5,192 bases of DNA from Prado023 sp049688395 (GTDB taxonomy: Bacteria; Actinomycetota; Actinomycetes; S36-B12; CAIYMF01). The DNA is taken from assembly GCA_049688395.1 (NCBI GenBank), contig JBAVKQ010000210.1, forward strand, positions 1 to 5,192, written 5' to 3'. How positions within the stretch are numbered: the first letter of the stretch is position 1; every line of letters begins with the position of its first letter. A model generated the notes under the pieces. It made no database searches. It was not told the DNA's origin and saw nothing but the letters and a program-made list of their open reading frames with translations. The position numbers and the translations under genes are program-made. Below are positions 1 through 5,192 of the stretch, piece by piece.

Positions 1-200
1 GGGGTGCAGCGGCCGGTCCGCCCGCTGCGCGTCCTGCCGACGTCGTGCGAGCGGCGGGCGTCGCGCAGCCCAGCCCGGACGCCGGTCCGGACGAGGCCAG
101 CGCCGACGACCCCGACCTCGATGCCAGCGGCGCACAGGGCCTGGCCCTGATCGCCCGCGAGCTCGGTGGCCGGCCCATCGGCGAGATCGACCACTCGTAG
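1..200 (+). CDS. dnaX: Probable DnaX C-terminus (DNA polymerase III tau/gamma), 5'-truncated by the window
   Basis: An open frame enters from the left edge (first full codon at 3) and stops at TAG 198-200, giving 65 visible residues. The first two thirds are an Ala/Pro/Asp-rich low-complexity linker. The last 20 or so residues (AQGLALIARELGGRPIGEID, then HS) resemble the short conserved tail of actinobacterial DnaX proteins, where a hydrophobic helix is followed by a Leu-Gly-Gly-x-x-Ile-Gly-Glu ending. DnaX forms the clamp loader and holds the polymerase III core together at the replication fork. The AAA+ ATPase domain lies outside the window, so the identification rests on this tail and on recR beginning only 10 bases downstream, a classic dnaX-recR arrangement. 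Another protein with a disordered C-terminus cannot be excluded. Confidence 0.68.
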   Translation, partial: GAAAGPPAARPADVVRAAGVAQPSPDAGPDEASADDPDLDASGAQGLALIARELGGRPIGEIDHS

Positions 201-210
201 GGGCTGGGGC

Positions 211-813
211 ATGTACGAGGGGATCATCCAGGACGTCATCGACGGACTCAGCCGGCTGCCCGGGATCGGGCCCAAGGGCGCCCAACGGATCGCCTTCCAC
301 CTGCTCAAGGCCGACCCGCACGAGGTCGCCGACCTGGCCCAGGCCCTGATCACGCTGCGCGAGAAGGTTCGCTTCTGCCAGATCTGCGGCAACGTGTCCC
401 AGGAGGAGACCTGCGCCATCTGCCGTGACCCGCGCCGCGACCCTGCTCTGCTGTGCGTCGTGGAGGAGAGCAAGGATGTCGTGGCCATCGAGCGGACCCG
501 GGAGTTCCGGGGCCGCTACCACGTGCTCGGCGGGGCGATCAGCCCCATGGAGGGCATCGGGCCCGACGACCTGCGCATCCGCGACCTGATGGCGCGCTTG
601 GCCGACGGCGCGGTGACTGAGGTCATCATCGCCACGGATCCCAACCTCGAGGGCGAGGCCACCGCCGCCTACCTGGCCCGCCTGATCAGCCCGATCGGGG
701 TGGCCGTGACCAGATTGGCCAGTGGGCTGCCGGTCGGCGGCGACCTGGAGTTCGCCGACGAGGTCACGCTGGGGCGCGCATTCGAGGGACGTCGAAGGAT
801 CGGAGGCTCATGA
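211..813 (+). CDS. recR: Recombination mediator protein RecR
   Basis: The product is 200 residues, the usual RecR length. RecR works with RecO (and RecF) to load RecA onto single-stranded DNA coated with SSB during gap repair and replication restart. All family parts are visible: an N-terminal helix-hairpin-helix (GLSRLPGIGPKGAQRIAFHL, residues 12-31), a four-cysteine zinc finger (Cys56, Cys59, Cys68, Cys71), a Toprim domain starting at LCVVEE (81-86) with the ATDPNLEGEAT motif (141-151), and the C-terminal GLPVGGDLEFADEVTLGRA segment (172-190). The ATG at 211 was chosen because MYEGIIQDVIDGL is the standard RecR N-terminus. An upstream in-frame GTG would only add residues overlapping the dnaX frame. 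The ribosome site is a G-rich stretch (GGGG, 201-204) just after the dnaX stop, so translation is probably coupled to dnaX. The stop overlaps the next start (ATGA). Confidence 0.97.
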   Translation: MYEGIIQDVIDGLSRLPGIGPKGAQRIAFHLLKADPHEVADLAQALITLREKVRFCQICGNVSQEETCAICRDPRRDPALLCVVEESKDVVAIERTREFRGRYHVLGGAISPMEGIGPDDLRIRDLMARLADGAVTEVIIATDPNLEGEATAAYLARLISPIGVAVTRLASGLPVGGDLEFADEVTLGRAFEGRRRIGGS

Positions 814-1472
814 TGACGCAGCAGGACGACATCCACGAGGGCGGTTCGTCGTTCACCGAGGCCCCACTCGAGGCGGCGATGGCGGTGCTCACCACACCCG
901 CCACACCCGTCGAGGCCGACCTGCTCGAGCTGGCCGAGGGCCTGGCCGCCGCGTCTGCCCGGTTCGTGCAGACCGCTGAGGCGGTGGCCGCCGGCATCGG
1001 CGAGGACCACGCGATCGCCATCCTGCTGCTCGAGGTCTCGGACATCCTGGCCATGGGCGCGCGCCTGGGAGCCATCGACGACGTCGTGCCCGAGGGGCGC
1101 TTCGAGCCCGATGCCGGTGCCGAACCAGATGTGGACCGGCTGCGCGACGCCCTCGCCCGCCGACTGACCCCGGTCGATGCCTACGTGGAGGTCGTCGACC
1201 CCTACGCCGAACCCGAGCTGATGTCCGGTCGGCTGTCCGACGACCTCACGGTGATGGTCAGCGACCTGCTGCATGGGCTGGCCCACCAGGCGGCTGGGCG
1301 CACGCTGGAGGCCCTGTGGTGGTGGCAGACCAGTTACCTGGGCACGTGGGGGGACTCGGGAGCCACCGCGCTGCGGGCCCTGCGCTCCCTGGTCTCGCAC
1401 GTTCGCTCCGGCGCCCCGCTCGAGGCCCCGCTCGAAGCACCCCTGGACACCCCACTCGAGCCCACTTCCTAG
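810..1472 (+). CDS. DUF5063 domain-containing protein, function unknown
   Basis: A 220-residue soluble protein with no signal peptide or membrane segment. The middle (about residues 40-200) matches, from memory, the DUF5063 proteins encoded between recR and the aspartokinase gene in Streptomyces and other actinobacteria. Recognisable blocks are ILLLEVSDILAMGARLGA (71-88), VVPEGRFEPDAGAEPDVDRL (92-111), the PVDAYVEVVDPY block (121-132), SDDLTVMVSDLLHGLAHQ (143-160), and the tryptophan-rich EALWWWQTSYLGTWG (167-181) followed by ALRALRSLVSHVR. The domain looks helical; no catalytic motif is obvious and the function is unknown. The N-terminus (1-40) is polar and acidic and contains a 9-base tandem duplication (892-909) encoding a Thr-Pro repeat. 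The C-terminus is a PLE repeat tail. The start overlaps the recR stop by four bases. GGAGG at 802-806 is only 3 bases from ATG 810 but 6 bases from ATG 813, so initiation at 813 is equally plausible. Confidence 0.88.
   Translation: MMTQQDDIHEGGSSFTEAPLEAAMAVLTTPATPVEADLLELAEGLAAASARFVQTAEAVAAGIGEDHAIAILLLEVSDILAMGARLGAIDDVVPEGRFEPDAGAEPDVDRLRDALARRLTPVDAYVEVVDPYAEPELMSGRLSDDLTVMVSDLLHGLAHQAAGRTLEALWWWQTSYLGTWGDSGATALRALRSLVSHVRSGAPLEAPLEAPLDTPLEPTS
1413..1460 (+). repeat. Four-copy 12-base in-frame repeat (Ala/Thr-Pro-Leu-Glu/Asp)
   Basis: Four consecutive 12-base units encode APLE, APLE, APLD and TPLE at the C-terminus of the DUF5063 protein (residues 202-217), followed by PTS and the stop. 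The first two units are nearly identical at DNA level (GCCCCGCTCGAG, GCCCCGCTCGAA). The later two have diverged at several bases. This looks like replication-slippage expansion of a disordered acidic tail outside the conserved domain. Confidence 0.85.
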
Positions 1473-1501
1473 GTTCGGGCTCGGATCGACTGCGCGCACA
1501 G

Positions 1502-1530
1502 GTGGAGCGGCCGGCGCGACCGACTAGGAT
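1502..1530 (+). promoter_or_regulatory. Possible weak sigma-70-type promoter for lysC-asd
   Basis: The 116 bases between the DUF5063 stop and the lysC start contain TAGGAT at 1525-1530, a good actinobacterial -10 hexamer. Seventeen bases upstream lies GTGGAG (1502-1507), which matches the TTGACA -35 consensus at only two positions. A transcript starting near 1537 would have a leader of about 50 bases. No lysine riboswitch or attenuator-like hairpin is evident in this gap. lysC may instead be read through from recR. Confidence 0.33.
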
Positions 1531-1588
1531 CGGGCCCGGAACGCCGCTGCATGCGCCATTCGCCCGACGCCCCAGGAGTACCTCGACC

Positions 1589-2884
1589 ATGGCCCTCATC
1601 GTCCAGAAGTACGGGGGATCGTCGGTCGCTGACGCCGAGAACGTGCGTCGGGTGGCCAAGCGCATCGTGGACACCAAGCGCGCGGGACACGAGGTGGTGG
1701 TCGTGGTCTCGGCCATGGGCGACTCCACCGACGAGCTCATGGACCTGGCCAACCAGGTCAGTCCCAACCCGCCGGGGCGCGAGCTGGACATGCTGCTCAC
1801 TGCCGGCGAGCGGATGTCGATGGCGCTGCTGGCCATGGCCATCCACGACCTCGGCGAGGAAGGTCGGTCCTACACGGGGTCGCAGGCGGGCCTGATCACC
1901 GACTCGGCGCACGGGTCTGCGCGGATCATCGACGTGACCCCGGGGCGGATCCGGCACGCCCTGTCCGACGGGGCCATCCCGATCGTCGCGGGCTTCCAGG
2001 GCGTGTCCTACGACAGCAAGGACGTCACGACCCTGGGTCGGGGTGGGTCGGACACCACCGCAGTCGCCCTGGCTGTGGCACTCGGTGCCGACGTGGCCGA
2101 GATCTACAGCGATGTCGACGGGGTGTTCACCACCGATCCCCGCGAGGTCCCCGTGGCCAGCCAGCTGTTCAGGATCAGCTACGAGGAGATGCTCGAGCTG
2201 GCCTCGGCCGGGGCCAAGGTGCTGCACCTGCGCTGCGTGGAGTACGCCCGTCGCGCCCACATGCCCATTCACGTCCGGTCCTCGTTCTCCGACAAGGAGG
2301 GGACCTGGGTGCTCGACCCATCCGAACCGCTGCCCGCGCTCGCCAATCCAGCCGAGGGGACCATTGTGGAGCAACCCATCATCGCCGGAGTCGCCGCCGA
2401 CCTCAACGACTGCAAGATCACCGTCATCGGAGTGCCCGACCGGCCGGGCGAGGCGGCCCAGATCTTCCAGGCCGTGGCCGACGCCGGGGTTAACGTCGAC
2501 ATGATCGTGCAGAACGCTTCCGTGGCCCAGAGCGGGCGGACCGACGTGTCCTTCACCTGCGCGGTGGCCTCCCGGGCGGACGCCCTGGCCGCCCTGACCG
2601 GGGCTCAGCCCGCGATCGGCTTCGAGGACCTCGCCTCCGACGACGGGATCGCCAAGATCTCGCTGGTCGGGGCGGGCATGCGCTCGAACCCGGGAGTGTC
2701 GGCGACGTTCTTCAAGGCCCTGGCCGACGCCGGGATCAACATCACCATGATCACCACCTCGGAGATCCGGATCTCGGTCGTGACCAGCAAGGACGTGGCC
2801 ACCGGGGCGGTGCGCGCGCTGCACACCGCCTTCGGCCTGGACAGTGACATCGAGGCCGTCGTGTACGCGGGCACCGGCCGATGA
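1589..2884 (+). CDS. lysC: Aspartokinase, alpha (full-length) form
   Basis: The product is 431 residues. It phosphorylates aspartate to 4-aspartyl phosphate, the first committed step toward lysine/diaminopimelate, methionine, threonine and isoleucine. The N-terminal kinase domain has QKYGGSSVA (6-14), VVVVVSAMGDSTDEL (36-50), the TLGRGGSDTTA motif (148-158) and EIYSDVDGVFTTDPR (171-185). The C-terminal part holds two ACT regulatory domains, roughly 272-340 (starting near ITVIGVPDRPGEAAQIF) and 352-425 (ISLVGAGMRSNPGVSATFF), and ends EAVVYAGTGR. The kinase-ACT linker (about 238-259) makes it some ten residues longer than the 421-residue Corynebacterium glutamicum enzyme. ATG 1589 was chosen because MALIVQKYGGSS is the family N-terminus; AGGAG at 1574-1578 lies 10 bases upstream. 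The frame is open further upstream but that part is not LysC-like. The stop overlaps the asd start. Lysine/threonine feedback control is expected from the family. Confidence 0.97.
   Translation: MALIVQKYGGSSVADAENVRRVAKRIVDTKRAGHEVVVVVSAMGDSTDELMDLANQVSPNPPGRELDMLLTAGERMSMALLAMAIHDLGEEGRSYTGSQAGLITDSAHGSARIIDVTPGRIRHALSDGAIPIVAGFQGVSYDSKDVTTLGRGGSDTTAVALAVALGADVAEIYSDVDGVFTTDPREVPVASQLFRISYEEMLELASAGAKVLHLRCVEYARRAHMPIHVRSSFSDKEGTWVLDPSEPLPALANPAEGTIVEQPIIAGVAADLNDCKITVIGVPDRPGEAAQIFQAVADAGVNVDMIVQNASVAQSGRTDVSFTCAVASRADALAALTGAQPAIGFEDLASDDGIAKISLVGAGMRSNPGVSATFFKALADAGINITMITTSEIRISVVTSKDVATGAVRALHTAFGLDSDIEAVVYAGTGR
2354..2360 (+). promoter_or_regulatory. Internal ribosome binding site for LysC-beta
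   Basis: GAGGGGA lies within the lysC coding sequence, five bases before the in-frame GTG at 2366. It sits in the variable kinase-ACT linker (codons for Pro-Ala-Glu-Gly-Thr), where protein constraint is low. It is at least as strong as the site used for the full-length product (AGGAG with a long 10-base spacer). Confidence 0.6.
2366..2884 (+). CDS. lysC: Probable internal start giving the aspartokinase beta (regulatory) subunit
   Basis: An in-frame GTG at 2366 (Val260 of the full protein) is preceded by a strong Shine-Dalgarno-like GAGGGGA at 2354-2360, five bases away. Initiation here gives a 172-residue protein with only the two ACT domains. In C. glutamicum and Bacillus, aspartokinase is known to be an alpha2beta2 enzyme whose beta chain comes from an internal in-frame start. 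From memory, the C. glutamicum beta chain is also 172 residues, begins at the equivalent valine (VEEAVLTGVA against VEQPIIAGVA here), and aligns to this one without gaps. That conservation of start, spacing and length is why I list it separately. The beta chain would help form the lysine/threonine binding sites at ACT interfaces. Use of this start is inferred, not proved. Confidence 0.68.
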   Translation: MEQPIIAGVAADLNDCKITVIGVPDRPGEAAQIFQAVADAGVNVDMIVQNASVAQSGRTDVSFTCAVASRADALAALTGAQPAIGFEDLASDDGIAKISLVGAGMRSNPGVSATFFKALADAGINITMITTSEIRISVVTSKDVATGAVRALHTAFGLDSDIEAVVYAGTGR

Positions 2885-3921
2885 GCGTCCACGTCGCGGT
2901 CGTCGGGGCCACCGGCCAGGTCGGTGCGGTGATGCGCCGGCTGCTCGACGAGTCCGACATCGACATCGCCTCGATGCGGTTCCTGGCCAGTGCCCGCTCG
3001 GCAGGCACGACCCTTCCTTGGCGCGGGGGCGAGGTCCTCGTCGAGAATGCCGCCACGGCCGATCCGACCGGTATCGACATCGCCCTGTTCTCCGCCGGTG
3101 GCTCCACCTCGAAGGCGCTGGCACCGGTCTTCGCCGCCGCGGGCGCGGTCGTGGTCGACAACTCGTCGGCCTGGCGGATGGACCCGGACGTGCCCCTGGT
3201 CGTCTCGGAGGTCAACCCGCAGGCGCTGGCCGACATCGGCAAGGGCATCGTGGCCAACCCGAACTGCACCACCATGGCGGCGATGCCGGTCCTGGCCCCG
3301 CTGCACGCACACGCCGGCCTGCGCCGATTGGTCATCAGTTCCTACCAGGCAGTCTCGGGCAGCGGGCTGGCCGGCGTCGAGGAACTGGCCGGGCAGGTCC
3401 GGGCCGCGGCGGGAGCGGACATGACCGCTCTGACCCATGACGGCTCGGCCCTGGCCCTGCCCGCACCGGTGAAGTACGTCGCCCCCATCGCGTTCGACGT
3501 GATCCCCATGGCCGGCGGCCTGGTCGACGACGGATCCGGGGAGACCGACGAGGAGCAGAAGCTGCGCAACGAGAGCCGCAAGATCCTCGACATCCCCGAC
3601 CTGGCCGTGTCGGGCACCTGCGTGCGGGTGCCGGTGTTCACCGGACACAGCTTGAGCATCAACGCGGAGTTCGCCGAGCCGATCACCCCCGCGCAGGCGC
3701 GTGTGCTGCTGGAGGGCGCCCCCGGGGTGACCTGGTCGGAGGTGCCGACCCCGCTGCAGGCCGCCGGCGCCGACCCCACGTTCGTCGGGCGCGTGCGCCA
3801 GGATCCCGGCGTGCCGGGCGGGCGCGGCCTGGCGCTGTTCCTGTCCAGTGACAACCTGCGCAAGGGGGCAGCGCTGAACGCGGTGCAGATCGCCGCGTTG
3901 CTGGCCGCTGGGCACGGCTGA
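2881..3921 (+). CDS. asd: Aspartate-semialdehyde dehydrogenase
   Basis: The product is 346 residues, typical for the family. It reduces 4-aspartyl phosphate, made by LysC, to aspartate 4-semialdehyde using NADPH; this is the branch point to diaminopimelate/lysine and homoserine. Visible elements are the NADP-binding glycine loop GATGQVG (9-15), LFSAGGSTSKALAP (69-82), VVDNSSAWRMDPDVPLVVSE (91-110), the active-site ANPNCTT with catalytic Cys129, SYQAVSGSG (154-162) with substrate-binding Gln156, and RVPVFTGHS (249-257) holding Arg249 and the likely acid/base His256. The start overlaps the lysC stop (ATGA, 2881-2884) and there is no strong Shine-Dalgarno sequence, so translation is probably coupled to lysC and lysC-beta. 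The two enzymes catalyse consecutive steps and are almost certainly co-transcribed. Nothing appears truncated or missing. Confidence 0.97.
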   Translation: MSVHVAVVGATGQVGAVMRRLLDESDIDIASMRFLASARSAGTTLPWRGGEVLVENAATADPTGIDIALFSAGGSTSKALAPVFAAAGAVVVDNSSAWRMDPDVPLVVSEVNPQALADIGKGIVANPNCTTMAAMPVLAPLHAHAGLRRLVISSYQAVSGSGLAGVEELAGQVRAAAGADMTALTHDGSALALPAPVKYVAPIAFDVIPMAGGLVDDGSGETDEEQKLRNESRKILDIPDLAVSGTCVRVPVFTGHSLSINAEFAEPITPAQARVLLEGAPGVTWSEVPTPLQAAGADPTFVGRVRQDPGVPGGRGLALFLSSDNLRKGAALNAVQIAALLAAGHG

Positions 3922-3937
3922 GCTGGAAGGCCGGCAT

Positions 3938-3967
3938 TTGGGGAGCGCCTGGCTGTCCGGCTAGAAT
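3938..3967 (+). promoter_or_regulatory. Promoter for tRNA-Pro
   Basis: TTGGGG (-35, 3938-3943) and TAGAAT (-10, 3962-3967) are separated by 18 bases. The -10 ends 12 bases before the mature tRNA 5' end, so the transcript would have a very short leader, as is common for single tRNA genes. The -10 matches TATAAT at five of six positions and the -35 has the conserved TTG. It lies in the 58-base gap after asd. Confidence 0.65.
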
Positions 3968-3979
3968 CAGCGGCGCACG

Positions 3980-4053
<74 letters not shown>

Positions 4054-4068
4054 CTTGTGAACAGGTGG

Positions 4069-4100
4069 AAGGCCCCCAACCATCACGGCTGGGGGCCTTT
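4069..4100 (+). terminator. Rho-independent terminator after tRNA-Pro
   Basis: A perfect 10-base-pair stem AAGGCCCCCA (4069-4078) / TGGGGGCCTT (4090-4099) encloses an 11-base loop that can pair further (CC with GG). It ends in a short TTT, beginning 16 bases after the tRNA. The A's at the foot of the left arm give the opposite strand a short T run, so it could also stop transcripts from the convergent hydrolase gene. Its position fits termination of the tRNA, possibly with read-through from lysC-asd. Confidence 0.85.
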
Positions 4101-4124
4101 CGCGCCTCTGCGCGACAGGGGGCG

Positions 4125-4149
4125 CCCCACGTCGCGCGGGCGCGTGGGG
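4125..4149. terminator. Hairpin between the convergent units, possible terminator
   Basis: CCCCACG (4125-4131) pairs perfectly with CGTGGGG (4143-4149) around an 11-base GC-rich loop. There is no T tract on either strand. It lies 25 bases past the tRNA terminator and 55 bases downstream of the hydrolase stop. It could be a backup terminator of the kind without a U tract reported in actinobacteria, or a chance hairpin in GC-rich DNA. Confidence 0.38.
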
Positions 4150-4193
4150 TCGGCAGGCAGATCGACGTGACAGGAGCGCAAGACGAGCGGGCA

Positions 4194-4221
4194 CCGGGCG
4201 GCGGTCAGGACCACCGCCCGG
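4194..4221 (-). terminator. Strong hairpin spanning the hydrolase stop codon
   Basis: CCGGGCGGCGGT (4194-4205) and ACCACCGCCCGG (4210-4221) form a 12-base-pair stem with one mismatch (4202 against 4213) and a 4-base loop. The hydrolase stop codon (4205-4207) lies at the loop, so the last codons are inside the stem. No T run follows on the minus strand. It may terminate the hydrolase transcript or protect its 3' end; its placement at the gene's exact end argues against pure chance. Confidence 0.5.
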
Positions 4222-5125
4222 CCAACCAGGTGCGCTGCCGCTCGACGCCGGCGTCATCACCCATGTGACCCAGCTCGGTGACCTCGGCCACGGCACCGGG
4301 GACACTCGCGGCCAGCCAGTCGCCATGCGCAGCCGGCACGAGGGTGTCGGCCCGGCCGTAGGACAGCCGGACGGGCACCCGGATGGCGCCCACGTCGAAT
4401 CCCCACGGTGCCACCAGCGCGAGGTCGTCGTCGACCCATCCGTCCACTCCCGGCGCCAAGCCGTGGCTCATCTGCGCGGCGATCACGGCGCTGTGCCTGC
4501 CCATCTGCGCCCGGTCCTCCGCAGCGAGCTCATAGGAGTCGCCGAACAGGTCGGCGCTCCCCTCGGCCAGCCGAGCGAACATCGTGGTGCGCTCGGCCTC
4601 GCACAGCGCCCGGACCGCCGCCTCACCGGCCAGGGCCGCTCGGAACTCGTCGACGTTGCCCTGGGTCATCCCCGCCAACCAGGCCGGCTCGTCGAGGGCG
4701 TCCCGACCCAGCGGGGCCGGGGACACCACAGCTAGGCACCGAAGCACCCGCTCAGGCAGCAGTGCGGCGCAGGCAAGGGCATGCGGGCCGCCCCCGGAGC
4801 CGCCGGTCACCGCGAACTGCTCGATGCTCAGGGCGTCCATGAGGGTTGTGACGTCGTGGACGACGTCCACGACCCGACGCCCCGGCAGGCGCGTCGAGGC
4901 ACCGTAACCCGGGCGGTCCAGGCTGAACCTGCGCAGGTGGTACCGGGCGTCGAGGGAGGGGTCCGGCCCGAACCAGTGGATCCGGCCACCCGGGGTGCCG
5001 TGGATGGCCAGAACGGGCACGCCGTCCGGGTCGCCCCATTCGGCGACCGCCAGCGTGCGACCGTCAGGCGTGGTGATCCGGTGCTCGGTGTGCTCCGGGA
5101 CGGCAGTGGTCGAATTCTGGGGCAT
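4205..5125 (-). CDS. Alpha/beta-hydrolase (serine esterase/lipase/peptidase-like), substrate unknown
   Basis: A 306-residue cytoplasmic protein with no signal peptide or membrane segment. It shows the alpha/beta-hydrolase fold in order: strands around RTLAVAEWGDPDGVPVLAIH, the oxyanion motif HGTPGGR (42-48), SLDRPGYGAS (68-77), the nucleophile elbow GGSGGGPHAL with Ser110, a helical cap at about 140-225, then YGRADTLVPAAHGDWLA with Asp260 and TELGHMGD with His287. Serine rather than aspartate at the nucleophile position argues against epoxide hydrolase or haloalkane dehalogenase and for an esterase, lipase or proline-peptidase-like activity. The substrate cannot be told. The ATG at 5125 is supported by GAGGAG (5131-5136 on the other strand) with 5-base spacing. 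It is convergent with the tRNA and lysC-asd, so it is a separate unit. The composition matches its neighbours and gives no sign of recent transfer. Confidence 0.92.
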   Translation of the reverse strand: MPQNSTTAVPEHTEHRITTPDGRTLAVAEWGDPDGVPVLAIHGTPGGRIHWFGPDPSLDARYHLRRFSLDRPGYGASTRLPGRRVVDVVHDVTTLMDALSIEQFAVTGGSGGGPHALACAALLPERVLRCLAVVSPAPLGRDALDEPAWLAGMTQGNVDEFRAALAGEAAVRALCEAERTTMFARLAEGSADLFGDSYELAAEDRAQMGRHSAVIAAQMSHGLAPGVDGWVDDDLALVAPWGFDVGAIRVPVRLSYGRADTLVPAAHGDWLAASVPGAVAEVTELGHMGDDAGVERQRTWLAGRWS

Positions 5126-5130
5126 GTGGA

Positions 5131-5136
5131 CTCCTC
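5131..5136 (-). promoter_or_regulatory. Strong ribosome binding site of the hydrolase gene
   Basis: Read on the minus strand this is GAGGAG followed by five bases and ATG. It fixes the hydrolase start at 5125. Confidence 0.85.
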
Positions 5137-5190
5137 TGTCCTGGGTCGGCCACCCCCCCCGCAGGTGCTTCGCCTCTGTCGAGGTGCTTC
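5133..5190. repeat. Interleaved short direct repeats and a C8 tract upstream of the hydrolase
   Basis: CCTCTGTC occurs at 5133-5140 and again at 5173-5180. AGGTGCTTC occurs at 5163-5171 and 5182-5190 (19 bases start to start). A run of eight C's lies at 5153-5160. No convincing -35/-10 pair for the minus-strand gene is visible in 5126-5192, so its promoter may be beyond the window. The repeats could be operator half-sites or chance; the edge cuts off any further copies. Confidence 0.45.
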
Positions 5191-5192
5191 CC

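Noticed and set aside
1316..1588. Upstream in-frame extension of lysC to 522 residues
   Set aside because: The extension overlaps the DUF5063 gene in another frame and is unlike any aspartokinase. The family N-terminus and a ribosome site support ATG 1589.
1473..1588. Lysine riboswitch or leader-peptide attenuator before lysC
   Set aside because: The gap is only 116 bases, with no lysine-aptamer-sized fold, no run of lysine codons and no terminator hairpin with a T tract.
1469..3124. Very long open frame on the minus strand (551 codons) opposite lysC and asd, and others at 669-1499 and 2605-3915
   Set aside because: They are antisense to clearly identified genes and have low-complexity Arg/Gly/His-rich translations. 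Such frames arise routinely where third positions are nearly all G or C.
4265..4907. Plus-strand open frames opposite the hydrolase
   Set aside because: They are shadows of the minus-strand gene, which has a full catalytic triad and a strong ribosome site. Their translations are low-complexity.

Overview
The window is very GC-rich with strong third-position GC and closely packed genes that often overlap by a few bases. This, with the gene order, points to a chromosomal region of an actinobacterium. The species cannot be named from this stretch. The order (end of dnaX) - recR - DUF5063 gene - lysC - asd is a conserved actinobacterial housekeeping block, familiar from Streptomyces and relatives.

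Layout. Positions 1-200 hold the C-terminal end of a reading frame that is probably DnaX (DNA polymerase III tau/gamma). recR follows after 10 bases (211-813). It overlaps by four bases a DUF5063-family gene of unknown function (810-1472), which ends in a small Pro-Leu-Glu/Asp repeat. After a 116-base gap with a possible weak promoter comes lysC, aspartokinase (1589-2884). It carries a well-formed internal GTG start at 2366 that would give a separate 172-residue regulatory (beta) subunit. asd, aspartate-semialdehyde dehydrogenase (2881-3921), overlaps the end of lysC by four bases. lysC and asd supply the first two steps from aspartate toward lysine/diaminopimelate, methionine, threonine and isoleucine. 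dnaX and recR belong to replication and recombinational repair.

A single tRNA-Pro (anticodon CGG, 3980-4053) follows, with its own -35/-10 promoter and a strong stem-loop terminator. The remainder (4205-5125, minus strand) is a convergently transcribed serine alpha/beta-hydrolase with an intact Ser-Asp-His triad and a strong ribosome binding site. A near-perfect hairpin lies over its stop codon, and a further hairpin lies between it and the tRNA terminator. The last 67 bases are its upstream region, with short direct repeats and a C8 tract.

This looks like an ordinary core region. I see no mobile element, CRISPR array, phage gene or new defence-type system. The points most worth checking are the internal LysC-beta start, the uncharacterised DUF5063 gene coupled to recR, the missing ybaB between dnaX and recR, and the cluster of hairpins between the convergent units.
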